From positions 434,001 through 498,000 of the forward strand of contig NZ_QKWN01000001.1 in the NCBI RefSeq assembly GCF_007279655.1: a stretch of DNA of 64,000 bases, in the 5' to 3' direction. The DNA comes from Robertkochia solimangrovi (lineage in GTDB: Bacteria; Bacteroidota; Bacteroidia; Flavobacteriales; Flavobacteriaceae). Shown one piece after another: positions 1 to 12,158 of the stretch. The position numbers were made by a program, and so were the translations under genes. The notes under the pieces were generated by a model. It was not told the origin of the DNA and made no database searches. It saw only the letters and a program-made list of their open reading frames with translations. Within the stretch, counting starts at the first letter, position 1, and each line of letters opens with the position of its first letter.

Positions 1-3000
1 ATAGTTTCCTGCAGGAAGGTTTGTAAAGGTATTGGATGACTGAGCTCCGGTACTTGCTGTTATATTTCCATTATCATCAAGGAAATTCAAGATATACAGG
101 TATTGGGCATTCGGATCGATATCCGGACGACCTCCTGATACTCCGTCAACAATAATACTACCTGACTGATCTCCTTCACAAAGAATCTCTGCATTTGCGG
201 AAATTGAAGCAACGATCTGATCAGGTTGAATAAGCTCAACCGTCTCGGTGTCACTACATCCCTGGCTGTCTCTTGCAGTGATCTCATAAGTGCCCGATGC
301 AAGATCAGAGAATACGTTATTAGTACCAAAGTTCTGGATAATGGTTCCACCAGCCGTAAGATTTACTAACTGATATTCATAACCACCCCACCCTCCGGTA
401 GCGTTCGCAGTGATCTGACCACTTTGAGCACAGGTCAGATTCTTAGAAATCTGTGCTACCACTGCAACTGGTGAATCAGGTCCGGTGATCGTGATCGTAT
501 TGGAAACTGCCGGACAATATGGATATTCCGTTGCAGTAATCTCAACATGATAAATTCCAACATCAAGACCAGTGATCGTTTCAGGATTAACCGCTGTATT
601 TCCAGTTAATGGACCCTGAACTAAATTATTGTTATTATCAAATACATTATACGTATATGCTCCACTATAACCCGTAACGTCAAACTCCATTTCTCCATCC
701 GCAGCTCCGAAACAAGTTACATTCTTAGTAGCTGTAGCTGATACTGCAATGGTATCATAAGGAGCTACCGTATAAGGAGCTGTTGTAAAGAAACATCCCG
801 TTACATTATCCGTTACCTGGAATACATAATCGCCAGGTGTCGCCAAATCAAAGGTCGCATCGTAAACTCCTGCGCCGGAAGCAACACTCGCTGTTCCCAT
901 TGGTAACAGATCAAAAGTGAAGTCTCCCGATCCGCCCGTTACCACCAACTGTACCTGTTCAGCATTCGCACAGCTGATCGCTGTAAGTTGCGTGATCGCC
1001 ACATTGGTAATCACCGGTAAAGGCTCGATCGTCACAGAAGCCGCTCCAAAACATCCGTTCGCATCACGAACATCGATATTGATCGACTGAGCTACGCCCG
1101 TGTCGGATACCATGAAGATATTTGACTCCTGATAGTTTGTACCATCAATACTGTACATATAAGGCGCCGTTCCTCCACTGGCCGTAACCGTGATGGTTGA
1201 CTGATTCACCCCATTGCTCGCATCGCAGGCAAATTCCGTAGCTTCTGCCAAGGCCGATACAGGATCCGGTTCTAAGATCGTCTCCGTTTTAAATAAGAAA
1301 CATTTTCTTTCAGACTCCACATGTACTTTATAAGATCCTGCTTCAAGTCCGGTAAAGATCGGTGAAGACTGTGGTCCGGTGATCAGCGTTGTTTCATCCA
1401 TTTCATACAGTGAATACGTATAGGGTGGATTATTCATTGAAGGATCAAGAATCACCGTAATACTTCCATCCAATCCGCCGTTACAACTCACGTTAGTAGG
1501 TTCAGTTTCAAATAATACCGCAGTAGGTAACTCAAGTTCGATTTCTACATTGGCATTACAACCTGCTGCAAGGTCATCATAAACCCATGCTGTATAATTA
1601 TCAGCTCCCAGGCCAGTAAATTCATTTGAAACCTGAGGTCCTCCGGTTACACTTACTCCTGATCCATCAAAAAGTTCATATTTGTAACTTCCGGAACCAC
1701 CGGTAGCTCTTACCGTAACGGTTCCATCATTATTGCCACAAGTAGGCTGTGTAATGATTTCTGCTACTAGTGAGGTTGGTTTATAAATATTTAGCGTAAT
1801 TGAATCCGAACATCCGTTCACATCTCTTACTTCGATGGTATGGGATCCTGAATTTAAATTATCAATAGTAAAGCTATCCCCGGCAGCACTCATGGCAACA
1901 GCGCGGAATACGCTTCCGTCAATGCTATAGCTATAAGGATTAACTCCAACATTGGTTAAACTAATTTCAATACTGAAATTACCTTCAGTAGCAGCACATT
2001 GATTGGTAACCACACCCGAAATCTCAGGCGATGGATCTTCATCCACAGAAATGGATTCTACCTGAATACAATTATTAGCATCCTTGATATAAACGTCATA
2101 ATCTCCAGCCTCAACATTGAATACGTTTGCAGATGAACCGGTCCATGTATCTTTATCAGGAGCACTTCCACCACTAACTACCAATTGATATTCATAAGGA
2201 GCTGTACCATATTGTCCGATCGCTGTGATCGTTCCCTGGTTAACACCACAATTATCGTTTGTAGCTGTTAAGGAAAGTGCTAGTGCATTTGTGGATTCGG
2301 TTATGGTAAACGGATCTGAAGCTGAAGTACAGCCATTGTATCCTCCACCAATTTCTGTAAAAAGAATATAATAAGTTCCCGGTGCCAACGGACCAGCATC
2401 TTCAACAGTTTCAGGGCCGGATGAAACCGGTATTGTACCTGCAATCCCGGTTGAAACATTAGATTGTGTTGTAAATATCTCATAACCTACATCAGTTGTG
2501 CCAACTTCATAGTTATCGATCGTAAAGCTAACTGAGCCGTCTGCACTTCCTGTACAAGATACCGGAGACACGACATCAAGTGAATTCGTTAAATTCGATG
2601 GCGTATCAATAGGTGCTTCCGCTGATTTGAAGTAATAACATTTAGTAACATTATCCTTTACTACAAAAGTATAGGTAACGCCAGGTATCAATCCTGTAAA
2701 GATTGTTGAAGCTCCTCCCGGGTCGGTTGGACCCTGATAATCATTTGCTTCATCATCTACATAAGGTGGTTCATACTTTTCAAGAATGGCAAATACATAA
2801 TCACCCGATAATACTGAAGTTTCAACAGTAACAATTGCTGTTCCTCCAGCAGCACAATCGGTGGTGGTAGTACTCACATCGATGTCTAGATCTTCTGGTG
2901 GAGATGCGATAAATTCTACAGTCTGAGCTGCACATCCATTTGCATCTACAACATCCACCTGATAAATACCAAATTCAAGAATTGTAAATGTATAATCTTC

Positions 3001-6000
3001 TCCTCCGCTGGTAGTAGTATAACTCGCAGAATAACCGTTATTCCCTTTCAGATAATAGGTATACTCTGCTGTTCCACCTCCAACATTCTCTATGGTTATG
3101 GTACCATTGCTGGTTCCTGAAGCATTACAGGTAATCGGAGTAAAATCTGTTTCATAAGTAACCGGATCCGGCTCTGTAATCGTGATAGTATCAAAATCTG
3201 AACAGCCTTTAGCGTCCGTGATCGTTACTGTATAATCGCCCGCGGTTAATCCAGAAGTCAGACTTCCGAAATCCTCTCCGGTTGTATTGTTAATTACACT
3301 GATTGTAAACGGAGCCGTTCCAAGTGTATTATCATAATTGATCTCAATGGCAGCACCCGCTTCTCCACTACACAAAATCTGTGTTGTTTGTGCCAGTGAA
3401 ACGATATCCGGAACGGTCAACACCGGTACATTAACAGTAGTAGTGGTAACACAACCAATGCTATCAGTGATCCTGAAAGTGTAATCACCGGCTACTGCGG
3501 TAGTATAACTAATCGATGTCAATCCTGCTCCAACCGCAACCGGTGCAGTATAGGCTCCTCCGTCATGACTTACTTCATAGGTGTAATCAGGATAACCCCC
3601 TTCGATGGTTACATCGATAGTAGCATCCGGACTACCGGAACAATCAAGCTCTTTGGTAAGCAGACTGCTCGCTCTGAATTCCTCAGAAATAGTATGACTC
3701 ACTGTAGCTGTACATCCATAACTATCTATAACCTCAAAATCATAGGTTCCAGGAATCAGATTGTCAAAAACATTTCCGGATTGTGGGGAACCACCATTTA
3801 CGCTATAGGTAAAAGGTGCAACACCACCGGTTACATCAATAGTTATAGAAGAAAGGCTTACTGAATCAAAACAAAGCACAGAGGAGGCACCAATAGTTGC
3901 TACAGGACTTACCGGAGCATTAATAGTGAATGTATCGGTTACATCACAACCGTTTCCGTCACTCAAAGTAATGGTATAGGTTCCAAGTGCAGTTAGTCCG
4001 TTAAAGATATTCGAGGACTGTGGCCCTACGTTGGTCGTACCATCAGGATATGTCAGTGTATATTGATAACTTCCCCATCCTCCTGTTGCGGTGATCACCA
4101 CGGAGGCATCACCATTACAGGTAAGCGGATTTAATTCATAGCTCAGGCTTAACGCCGCAGTCGGTCCTGCTACCGGTACTGAAGCCGTAGCCTCACATCC
4201 CGTAGCCGATTCGGTAACTGTGATCGTATAATTACCCGCAGCAAGATTATCTACTGTGATCGCCCCGGTACTAACACCTGTTGCGCTATCTACAGTACTT
4301 CCCGATCCATCAACCACTACATAATCATAGGTAGTGAAATTCGATACCGTAAAGTCTATCGAACCATCCGCAGCTCCAAAACAACTCACATTGTTGCCAA
4401 GAGTTCCTACTACGGCGATCGGGGTTATCGTATTGATCGTATAATTCTCTTCATAGGCACATCCACTCTCGTCAGTAACACGGAAAGTGTATGTGTCAGG
4501 AGCAAGTCCTGTAAATATACCTGTGGTATTGCTCGCTGCACTGCCCGCAGGTGCGATGATCTCATAAGTAAGTACTCCATTTCCTCCAGTCGCTGTCAGC
4601 GTAATATCCGAAGTCAATGCAGGACATACCACAGCAGTAGCACTAATGCTCAGATCCGTTACCGGAGTCAGTGGGTCAATCGTGACAGGAAGACTAAGGG
4701 TACAGCCATTCGCATCTCGTACAACCACTGTATAGCTTCCATCGATTAATCCGCTAAAGCTGTTATTGCTGCTGAAGTTCGTTCCATCGATGCTGTACTC
4801 ATAAGGTGCCGTTCCTCCGGTTGCATTCTGAACCTCAACCACACCTTCGGTGATACAGCTGTATGCCTGAGTGATCGCTGCCGTAGCGGTAATTGCTGTT
4901 GGCTCACCCACTACCGCTGTACCACTTACGGTACAACCTTTACTGTCTCTAACTGTATAGGTATAGCTACCCGCAGTTAAACCACTGTACGTAGTTTGAG
5001 TGCTGTAACCATTTCCGTTAAAATCTATTTGATAAGGTGGCGTTCCGTAAGCCGTATCTACTACAATACTTACCACACCATCATTTCCGCCGTTACAACT
5101 TACATCGGTAACACTTGGCGTTGCCTGTGGTTCGCTGATCGGTTCAACCGTCATCACTGCAGTTTCCACCACACAACCTTCGCTATCCGTAATTTGGAAC
5201 TGATAGGTTCCATCACTCGAAGCTGTGTATACAAAAGAAGTGCTGCCAGCTGCTAATGCTGCTCCCGCAGTATAACCGCTACCATCCACATTCACCTCAT
5301 AGCTGTAATCAGGATATCCTCCCGCTATGTTTACAGTGATCGTAGCATCAGGACTCGCTGAACAATCCAGTTCCTTGGTGATCGAGGCTGAAGCCGTAAG
5401 CTGTGGTGCCACTGTTAATGCAGTCGCTGAAGTAGCCGTACATCCGTAAGCATCCGTTACCGTTACCGTATAACTTCCAGGTGCCAATCCGCTAAATACA
5501 TTGCTGTTCTGGTTCGCACCACCATTTAAACTGTAGACATAAGGTGCAACACCGCCACTTACCGTAGCTTCCAGACTCACACCCGTTGCAGGATCGTAAC
5601 AAAGATCACTCGTTGCCGCTAAGGTCACAGTTGGTGGGACTGCATCCGATATTTGGAAAGTTCCGGATAATTCACATCCATTCGCATCTCGTACTGTATA
5701 GGTATAATCTCCTACCTGAGTCAGGTTATTGAAAATTGAAGATGCCTGAGGTCCGCGGAGGGTACCATTCGGTAAAGTAAGAAGATATTCATAGGATCCC
5801 CATCCTCCGGAAGCGGTAATAGAAACAGATCCATTGCTGCTGCAGGTTAACGGAGAAACGGTAGCATCAATTGCAATCGGGGAAGGTGGTTGAGCCACCG
5901 TAACCGAAGCAGTATCCTGACAATTGGTAGTATTGTCTGTAACTGTGATCGTGTAGTTACCAGCAGGTAATCCCGTTACTTCAATGGTCGCTGCATTTGC

Positions 6001-9000
6001 TGCAGATCCATTTTGAATTAAGGCTCCCGAACCATTGGTAACACTATAATCATAAGACGTAAAATTAGATACGGTATATCTTATTGTTCCGTCACTATCA
6101 CCATAACATTGTACATTATTTACAAGATTTCCGATCACTGCTATCGGTGTCACCGGATTGATCGTATAGTTTTCCTGATAGCTACATCCTTTGGCATCGG
6201 TAACTCTGAACGTATAGGTGCCAGGCTCAAGTCCGTTGAACACTCCTGTTGTATTTGAGGTTGCTTCCGAAGCCGGAGCAATAATCTCATAAGTGATCGC
6301 ACCACTACCATTAGTTACACTTAGAGTAAGATCCGCTGTTAAATCAGGACAGGTAAGGGTAGTAGCGGTAAAATTGATATCTGTAGGTGGATTCGGAGGC
6401 GTAATCGTTTCCGAATCCGTAACCAAACAGCCATTGGCATCTCTGATATAAAGGGTATAGGAGCCGGGAGCAAGGTTTTCAAATCTTGAATCTGAACCAT
6501 AATTTGTTCCATCCAGGCTATAGCTATAGGGAGGCGTTCCTCCGGTAACATTTATCGCTTCGATAATCCCTGTATTCGTGCTATTTCCCGCAGTACATAT
6601 AGCATCCTGAACCAGGTTTGATTCTCCTGCTAATGCACTATCCGGTTGTGAAATAGTTATAGGGTGTTCGAAGGTACAGGTTTGATTTCCATGAATCTGA
6701 TGTACAAAAAGCACATAATCGCCCGGAGGTAAATTGTCGTAGATACCCGATTCATTTCCTAAAACAGAACCATCTGCATACTGTAATTCGTATTCCAGTT
6801 TATATCCTCCGCCACCGGAACCTGGTATAACATTTACGGTTATATTACCGTCATTGGCTCCATAGCAAGTAACATCATTAGGAACAACTGTATAATCCAC
6901 CGCCGGGATAAGATCAATATGAACCGGATTCGACAACGCTACACAATTATTTCGGTCAATTACTAAAAACTGATACGTACCCTGTCCTCCAAATGGAATA
7001 TCAAAAATCACACTGGTTTGAAAATCCTTATTGGCGATCTCATCGAAATCATTATAGCTGATAGCGGGCATTGTTGCATCTGAATCTGGTACGTAACTCC
7101 AGATCGCATAGGTATGCGGTGTCTTACCACCATTAGAATCCATCTGAATATTCCCCTGATCACAAACGATATGTTGTGATACACGTGCAGTAAGCGAAAG
7201 TGTTGAAGAACTTTGAATCGTAACCTCTTCAGAATAGGTACAACCATCGGTAGTTGTAATACTTACAACATAATCTCCGGTTGGCACATCGGTAAAAGTG
7301 TAGTTATTATCATTATCCGGACCATAGGTATCGACCAGATTTCCGTCACCGTCCCTTAATTCGTAGCTATATTGCGGATCGACATCATTGATCGAGATCG
7401 AGATGGACCCCATATCAGTAGGACAATATGGATTCGTAACATCAACATCAACGGTAAAGTCTCTGTTTACGATAGCGATGTTAGGTACTGAGAATAAACA
7501 TGGCTCACGATCAGAACTGGAAAAATCTATTCCGGTCTGTCTGATGAATACGGTATAGACTCCTTCTGCAGCGATATCAAATACATTACTGGTTTGCCAT
7601 GAAGCAGAGTCAACATTAAAGTTACCCGGATCATTGGTTAGCGCAAATTCATACCCTGAACCTACATTGGTAACTGTGATTTTACCCTGGGCATCGCAGA
7701 AAATATCCTTTTTATTTACAACCGGATCTACCGAGTTTTCATAGGCTTTGAAATAGAAACGGTTGAAACATCCATTTTGGTAAGTTGCCACAAAACGATA
7801 CTCACCCGGACCGTCAAGCACATAATCTTCATCTGTAGATACGGTAGTCCAGGTACAACTATTCGAACGTGTAGGACAATCATCGATCGCTTCGTCAGCA
7901 CATCCATCGTTCAATCTTTGCCATTCAAAAGAAACCGCATCATCAAAAGTAACATCCAGAACTCTGTCATCGTTCGTTCCACAAAGGTAGAACTTAGGCA
8001 ATTCTGTTCCGTCATTGGTACAGGTTACGATCTCATCTGCCATTGGCAGGAATGGATTTGTGATACCATTACTAAAAGCTACCACGGCAATATCTTCATT
8101 AAAGCTAAGACACGGAGCCGGAGCGGTTTTGATAACGCGATAATTCCCTAAGGAAGTCGCATCATAGGTCTGACCAGTTGCACCGGGAATATCTGAATAA
8201 GAACCATCCCCGTTTTGTTTTTGCCATTGATAGGTTTCAAAACCACTTCCCGCAGTTAATGTCGCTGAAGAACCACATAAGAACACTTCCCTTGAAAAAT
8301 CACAATCTCCAAGATCTACCAGGAAATTCGTTGCGCCGGGAATTCCTAGATTACAGGAATCAAACCCAGCCACTGAAGGATCATCCGAAACTATTGCTTT
8401 ATTGATCTCTCCTGTATAAGAAGCATAAGCTGTATTTTGGATTAGGTTAGAACACGCATCTCTAAGTTCAAAACAATTATCCTTTACTTTAACCTTTAAT
8501 TTTATCTCATATTGCGGATCACCGATCTCCACATAGGTATCGGGAATATTAAAAACGATCTCATGGGTAACGGGATCATAGGTATAAGTAACCGATTCAC
8601 CGTTTATACTGTTCGGTAAAATAATATCAGCCTCAATAGGATCCACGTTTACCGGAAGTACATCACGAAGCACATAATCCTGAGCATTATCATTACCGAT
8701 ATTCTGGAAACCAAGGTTATAATACATTTCCTGACCGAGAGTAACCCCATCTCCGGAAATATCATTTCCTAAAAGGTCTTCCACGGTCTTGGTAAGTAAA
8801 ATATTAGGCTCTATAATCTCAACAGAAATAGTATTAAGAAATACACCATAACCATCTCCATTGGTTTCAACTCTTACAGTTACACCAGTTTCATTATTCC
8901 CAATGATTCCGTTGTTAGTATTATTCAGTTCAAAGATATCAGCATCGAAACCTAAAGCGTTGAAACCTTTTGGTTGTCTTGTTGTAACATTAGCACCATC

Positions 9001-9906
9001 AACAGTAATACTACTGTTAAAGAAGTTATTGTTACTTCCCTGATCGTTTGGAATATCATAGAAATCTGTTGGATCCGGGTTCCCATCTGCAATAATTTGC
9101 ATACGGTCATTAGTCTTTGCATAATCCCCTTCCAGAGCACCAACTCCTAATCGCGCTCTAACAGGTCCAGTTGGAATGGTTTGAAATCCACCATAACTAA
9201 AATCTAGCTGATTATCCACTCCTCCACCGCCAACAGCGGCATATCCGTCGAAAGTAGAAATATATTTTCCGGGAAGATTAGGATCTTCATAGATCAGTAC
9301 CAGAATCCAACCTGCACCAGATCCACCATTTTTATAACCCTGGTTCGCACGTACGTTAGCAACAGTATAAGTACCGTTTGGATCCGCAAGCGCCGTCACA
9401 TAATCTGTAACGTCTTTGTAACATACATAAGAAGTTTCATTATCCCGGTTCGTTGGCGAGCCATAATACTGCCAGTCTGCGGTAAGATCCACATATGGTT
9501 GCCCCGGTACCATAAGCTTTGCCTGATTCCAATCATTCTTGATCGGAGTATTTTCATCATTGTCATGCGGATATATGGCGGACCAGTATAAACCGGCATA
9601 GACAATTCGCGAACATTCATCCAATGCAAGATCAGAACTTGAAGAACTAAATGTTTTTGTATCTCCGTCGATATCAATATAGGCTACATCCACATCATTA
9701 TTATCCTGTGTACCGTTGTAATCGGCATTCGGATTAGAAGAAGGATTGAGAATGTTATTGGATAACATGATCAATTCTCCCTTGATATTTGTAGTATAGC
9801 GCTGTTCAAAGGTTTTTCCTACCTGAGCAGAAACCACAAAATTGCCTGCAAATAAAATGAAGGCAAGGAGTAGTAGGTTGGTTAATTTAGAGTAATTTTT
9901 CATCAT
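1..9906 (-). CDS. Giant SprB-repeat surface adhesin, partial (runs off left edge)
   Basis: The frame stays open from an ATG pair at 9906/9903 to base 1, at least 3302 codons; the C-terminus is outside the window. Residues 1 to about 27 are a signal peptide ending in VVSAQ. An N-terminal region of about 350 residues containing YAGLYWSA is followed by a DUF11-like segment (about residues 370-480) and then PKD/Ig-like modules. From about 7.3 kb leftwards the protein is a long series of SprB-type repeats of roughly 75-90 residues, each with spaced cysteines and a DxNGC-like turn. Known family role: T9SS-secreted adhesins such as SprB of Flavobacterium, carried along the cell surface during gliding. 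It follows a PorP/SprF gene by 45 bp, so it is probably the last gene of a three-gene operon. Expected but unseen: a type B C-terminal sorting domain. It could serve attachment rather than gliding. Confidence 0.9.
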   Translation of the reverse strand, partial: MMKNYSKLTNLLLLAFILFAGNFVVSAQVGKTFEQRYTTNIKGELIMLSNNILNPSSNPNADYNGTQDNNDVDVAYIDIDGDTKTFSSSSSDLALDECSRIVYAGLYWSAIYPHDNDENTPIKNDWNQAKLMVPGQPYVDLTADWQYYGSPTNRDNETSYVCYKDVTDYVTALADPNGTYTVANVRANQGYKNGGSGAGWILVLIYEDPNLPGKYISTFDGYAAVGGGGVDNQLDFSYGGFQTIPTGPVRARLGVGALEGDYAKTNDRMQIIADGNPDPTDFYDIPNDQGSNNNFFNSSITVDGANVTTRQPKGFNALGFDADIFELNNTNNGIIGNNETGVTVRVETNGDGYGVFLNTISVEIIEPNILLTKTVEDLLGNDISGDGVTLGQEMYYNLGFQNIGNDNAQDYVLRDVLPVNVDPIEADIILPNSINGESVTYTYDPVTHEIVFNIPDTYVEIGDPQYEIKLKVKVKDNCFELRDACSNLIQNTAYASYTGEINKAIVSDDPSVAGFDSCNLGIPGATNFLVDLGDCDFSREVFLCGSSATLTAGSGFETYQWQKQNGDGSYSDIPGATGQTYDATSLGNYRVIKTAPAPCLSFNEDIAVVAFSNGITNPFLPMADEIVTCTNDGTELPKFYLCGTNDDRVLDVTFDDAVSFEWQRLNDGCADEAIDDCPTRSNSCTWTTVSTDEDYVLDGPGEYRFVATYQNGCFNRFYFKAYENSVDPVVNKKDIFCDAQGKITVTNVGSGYEFALTNDPGNFNVDSASWQTSNVFDIAAEGVYTVFIRQTGIDFSSSDREPCLFSVPNIAIVNRDFTVDVDVTNPYCPTDMGSISISINDVDPQYSYELRDGDGNLVDTYGPDNDNNYTFTDVPTGDYVVSITTTDGCTYSEEVTIQSSSTLSLTARVSQHIVCDQGNIQMDSNGGKTPHTYAIWSYVPDSDATMPAISYNDFDEIANKDFQTSVIFDIPFGGQGTYQFLVIDRNNCVALSNPVHIDLIPAVDYTVVPNDVTCYGANDGNITVNVIPGSGGGGYKLEYELQYADGSVLGNESGIYDNLPPGDYVLFVHQIHGNQTCTFEHPITISQPDSALAGESNLVQDAICTAGNSTNTGIIEAINVTGGTPPYSYSLDGTNYGSDSRFENLAPGSYTLYIRDANGCLVTDSETITPPNPPTDINFTATTLTCPDLTADLTLSVTNGSGAITYEIIAPASEATSNTTGVFNGLEPGTYTFRVTDAKGCSYQENYTINPVTPIAVIGNLVNNVQCYGDSDGTIRYTVSNFTSYDYSVTNGSGALIQNGSAANAATIEVTGLPAGNYTITVTDNTTNCQDTASVTVAQPPSPIAIDATVSPLTCSSNGSVSITASGGWGSYEYLLTLPNGTLRGPQASSIFNNLTQVGDYTYTVRDANGCELSGTFQISDAVPPTVTLAATSDLCYDPATGVSLEATVSGGVAPYVYSLNGGANQNSNVFSGLAPGSYTVTVTDAYGCTATSATALTVAPQLTASASITKELDCSASPDATITVNIAGGYPDYSYEVNVDGSGYTAGAALAAGSTSFVYTASSDGTYQFQITDSEGCVVETAVMTVEPISEPQATPSVTDVSCNGGNDGVVSIVVDTAYGTPPYQIDFNGNGYSTQTTYSGLTAGSYTYTVRDSKGCTVSGTAVVGEPTAITATAAITQAYSCITEGVVEVQNATGGTAPYEYSIDGTNFSSNNSFSGLIDGSYTVVVRDANGCTLSLPVTIDPLTPVTDLSISATAVVCPALTSDITLTATGGNGVLTYEIIAPAGSAASNTTGIFTGLAPDTYTFRVTDESGCAYEENYTINTITPIAVVGTLGNNVSCFGAADGSIDFTVSNFTTYDYVVVDGSGSTVDSATGVSTGAITVDNLAAGNYTITVTESATGCEATASVPVAGPTAALSLSYELNPLTCNGDASVVITATGGWGSYQYTLTYPDGTTNVGPQSSNIFNGLTALGTYTITLSDGNGCDVTDTFTINAPVSPVATIGASSVLCFDSVSLSSITIDVTGGVAPFTYSVNGGSPQSGNVFDNLIPGTYDFEVIDSYGCTATVSHTISEEFRASSLLTKELDCSGSPDATIDVTIEGGYPDYTYEVSHDGGAYTAPVAVGAGLTSISYTTAVAGDYTFRITDSIGCVTTTTVNVPVLTVPDIVSLAQTTQILCSGEAGAAIEINYDNTLGTAPFTISVINNTTGEDFGSLTSGLTAGDYTVTITDAKGCSDFDTITITEPDPVTYETDFTPITCNASGTSNGTITIENVGGGTAEYTYYLKGNNGYSASYTTTSGGEDYTFTILEFGIYQVDVVDANGCAAQTVEFIASPPEDLDIDVSTTTTDCAAGGTAIVTVETSVLSGDYVFAILEKYEPPYVDDEANDYQGPTDPGGASTIFTGLIPGVTYTFVVKDNVTKCYYFKSAEAPIDTPSNLTNSLDVVSPVSCTGSADGSVSFTIDNYEVGTTDVGYEIFTTQSNVSTGIAGTIPVSSGPETVEDAGPLAPGTYYILFTEIGGGYNGCTSASDPFTITESTNALALSLTATNDNCGVNQGTITAIGQYGTAPYEYQLVVSGGSAPDKDTWTGSSANVFNVEAGDYDVYIKDANNCIQVESISVDEDPSPEISGVVTNQCAATEGNFSIEISLTNVGVNPYSYSIDGSVFRAVAMSAAGDSFTIDNLNSGSHTIEVRDVNGCSDSITLNIYKPTSLVAEIITQPTCGNNDGTVTVRATGGSGSYKYELFDGSGVSVTGGPQVSNEFTGLGADNYTAWVYDDLAAGCNANVEIELELPTAVLFETEPTNVSCNGGLDGSITVILDPSMNNPPYTYSLYEMDETTLITGPQSSPIFTGLEAGSYKVHVESERKCFLFKTETILEPDPVSALAEATEFACDASNGVNQSTITVTASGGTAPYMYSIDGTNYQESNIFMVSDTGVAQSINIDVRDANGCFGAASVTIEPLPVITNVAITQLTAISCANAEQVQLVVTGGSGDFTFDLLPMGTASVASGAGVYDATFDLATPGDYVFQVTDNVTGCFFTTAPYTVAPYDTIAVSATATKNVTCFGAADGEMEFDVTGYSGAYTYNVFDNNNNLVQGPLTGNTAVNPETITGLDVGIYHVEITATEYPYCPAVSNTITITGPDSPVAVVAQISKNLTCAQSGQITANATGGWGGYEYQLVNLTAGGTIIQNFGTNNVFSDLASGTYEITARDSQGCSDTETVELIQPDQIVASISANAEILCEGDQSGSIIVDGVSGGRPDIDPNAQYLYILNFLDDNGNITASTGAQSSNTFTNLPAGNY
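3440..6880 (-). repeat. Two tandem copies of a 7-repeat (about 1.72 kb) super-module inside the adhesin gene
   Basis: The individual adhesin repeats recur about every 230-270 bp. Above that scale, blocks match at a constant offset of about 1.72 kb: the texts near 3560 and 5290, 3713 and 5440, 4040 and 5760, 4194 and 5915, 4460 and 6187, and 4707 and 6428 are recognisably the same repeat types in the same order. The spacings between successive repeats follow a similar order in both copies (about 261, 232, 249, 266, 247 bp against about 266, 223, 257, 267, 241 bp). This indicates duplication of a seven-repeat block followed by divergence. Boundaries are approximate because I aligned by eye. Confidence 0.75.
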
Positions 9907-9951
9907 AGCATATCAATTTGGGGCTCAATACTATTCGATTTGTTTTGGGAC

Positions 9952-12150
9952 TTACGAACTGCCTACCGGCATAATCCATATATCGTTCTTATACTTTTCC
10001 CGGATTCCGGAGCGATAGGAGCTCATGGCCTTTTTCCAGGTCTTGTATTTTTCCAGATATACGTACTTGTAATTGTTTACTGGGTTAATATATATTTCTG
10101 CTTTAATCCCTTGTTTGTCTAATGAATCGACAAATTTTTGGGCGTAGGTCATATCCGTATAAACGTTAGCTACAATATAATAGCCATTGGGGTCTTTTTC
10201 TACAGTCGTCGTTTCATCGAGACTGGCATCAGCAAGAAGTTCTTCCTGTGGTAATGCCTTGCGATAAGGCGCCATCAAAGATGCAATATACCGTTCAGTA
10301 CATTGTGAAATACCTGCTTTATTGCGTTGTAAATACTCTTCATAGGAAGTATTGATCAAACCTGATCCCTTACCTATAGTAGTATTACTGGCCGACTTGT
10401 CAGAGTTGGCTATCTCGTTATTATCTTCAGTATAATTATCTTCCGAATCTTTAGCTGCGTTATCCGCTGAAGCGATTGCGGTATTAGAAGGTTGAACACT
10501 TGCAGGAATATCATCATTAGTAATGTTATAAACCCATGTGCTTCCGGAATAGGTTCCGTTATAATCGTGTGCCTTGGCATCATAAGCAGCAGATTTACTA
10601 TCATATTTATCGATATAAACATACTTCAATCCGTTTGCTTCAAAAACACCTGCATCTATACCATCGCCTTTAAGTTTATCCAGGAATTTCTGTGTATAAT
10701 AGTCACCTTTATAAACATTAGCAATCACATAGGATCCAGTAGGCATACCAGCAACATAATTTCCTGTTGATAGAGAATAGGAATCTTGTCTTTTTGCAGA
10801 AGTGGAGCCTGTTGTAGTATTAGCTGCAACCCTTGTATTATACTTTTTGGTATTTTTTTGGTGTTCTTCCTGCTGTGATTCCATAGCAGCTCTAAGCGCC
10901 CGTTCTCTTATATTATCAAATTTATCTTCATCGAAGGCAAGACCATTATCCAGATCATTTTTCATCTTCATGATCTCATCTCTGACTTCACGGGCCTTTT
11001 CGGGATCATTGATATCTTTCACATAATGTAAAAGATAGGCGAACCTTTTATTCACTTCCCGTTGTTTCGCTTCATTAATGGAATCTTGTCTGAACATCAT
11101 TTCTTCCCTCCTTCTTTGATTCTCTGCGATCTCTTCCTGAAGCTTATTGATAGAATCTTGTGCTTCTTCATCCAATTCCACGATCATTCCATCTTCTTCG
11201 ATATCTTTCAGAACCATATCTTCCGTAAGGTTTGGCTGGAATGAATAGGCAAAATGCACTTCATGAGTTACACCAAAATTCGAAATCTGATCTTTTAATC
11301 CCTTTTCTATGGTATATCCAATTGAGATTCTTTTATTCAGGTTAAAGCCGAGTCCTGCAGAAACACCATAGAATTCATCATATCCGGCCTGGGCCCAACC
11401 TACTTTTGGCAGATCCAGGATCAAACTTCCGGATAGGTTGATATCTTCCTCCCCTACCCGTCTTACTCTCGAAAGAGCACTTAATTTACCTTGCTCCATA
11501 ATACCATTGGTGTTTTTAAACCGTTTGGTATACATCAGGTGTCCGGTAAATGTTTTTTCACTGAAGCTGGTAAGAGATTCACCTGCCTTCAAATTGTAAT
11601 CAAAGAGATTCTCAGCATAGATACCAACATCGAAGCTTCCTACAGACAGATTGAAACCTGGTTGAAATGAAAGCATAGAACTTCCATTAAGTTCCATTAA
11701 TACCGGGTCATTAGGTTGCGCAGAACTTAAACCACTCTGATCAACACCACTGTCATAATAAGAAAGGTTGAAGCCGAAGGTAAGGTTGCTCAGATCAGAA
11801 AGTTTAACTCCGTATGCATAGTTCGCCATTACCCCAAAATTTGAGATCGTTGCGAATTTCTGATGGTAGATACTCAACCCAAGTCCCGAACGATCCCCTA
11901 TTCTTCCTGAATAGCTGGCAAGAAATGTTTGGTAATTGTCATCGAATTTAACCCATTGATTTCTATGATAAAGATTCAGATAACTTTTATCCTCCTGTAC
12001 GGTGGAGAAAGTAGGGTTAATAAGAAAACGATTAAATTTCAATAAATTCTGGGAAGGTATATTGATGGGTGCCACAGGCTGATCTTCCTGACTGAAGAGC
12101 CAGGAGCCGCATAGCATCAAAATCATCATTATGAATAACTTCCCTTTCAT
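9952..12150 (-). CDS. PorP/SprF-family T9SS outer-membrane protein with C-terminal SPOR-like domains
   Basis: 732 residues. A signal peptide ends near LFSQ (about 20). Residues to about 310 read as the PorP/SprF barrel (INPTFS near the N-terminus, then YSGRIGDRSGLGLS and alternating strands). Residues about 315-430 are a charged helical/coiled-coil stretch. Two SPOR-like modules follow, at about 470-545 and 655-732, both starting with a YxIANVY / YYIVANVY strand. Known family role: SprF/PorP proteins help export or anchor a cognate T9SS adhesin at the outer membrane. The gene lies 8 bp after the Ig-like gene and 45 bp before the giant adhesin, which is the likely client. The SPOR-like tail is longer than in a plain SprF (about 300-350 aa) and suggests peptidoglycan contact, which is inference. 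Confidence 0.85.
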   Translation of the reverse strand: MKGKLFIMMILMLCGSWLFSQEDQPVAPINIPSQNLLKFNRFLINPTFSTVQEDKSYLNLYHRNQWVKFDDNYQTFLASYSGRIGDRSGLGLSIYHQKFATISNFGVMANYAYGVKLSDLSNLTFGFNLSYYDSGVDQSGLSSAQPNDPVLMELNGSSMLSFQPGFNLSVGSFDVGIYAENLFDYNLKAGESLTSFSEKTFTGHLMYTKRFKNTNGIMEQGKLSALSRVRRVGEEDINLSGSLILDLPKVGWAQAGYDEFYGVSAGLGFNLNKRISIGYTIEKGLKDQISNFGVTHEVHFAYSFQPNLTEDMVLKDIEEDGMIVELDEEAQDSINKLQEEIAENQRRREEMMFRQDSINEAKQREVNKRFAYLLHYVKDINDPEKAREVRDEIMKMKNDLDNGLAFDEDKFDNIRERALRAAMESQQEEHQKNTKKYNTRVAANTTTGSTSAKRQDSYSLSTGNYVAGMPTGSYVIANVYKGDYYTQKFLDKLKGDGIDAGVFEANGLKYVYIDKYDSKSAAYDAKAHDYNGTYSGSTWVYNITNDDIPASVQPSNTAIASADNAAKDSEDNYTEDNNEIANSDKSASNTTIGKGSGLINTSYEEYLQRNKAGISQCTERYIASLMAPYRKALPQEELLADASLDETTTVEKDPNGYYIVANVYTDMTYAQKFVDSLDKQGIKAEIYINPVNNYKYVYLEKYKTWKKAMSSYRSGIREKYKNDIWIMPVGSS

Positions 12151-12158
12151 TATTATAC

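Noticed and set aside
1-7300. Repeats in the adhesin gene as a CRISPR or satellite array
   Set aside because: Repeats are 230-270 bp, diverged, and translate in one frame as SprB-type domains.
7777-8151. Plus-strand 124-codon frame, and others such as 3565-3864, opposite the giant adhesin
   Set aside because: They are antisense shadows of a continuous minus-strand frame with clear domain content; no promoter or family match.
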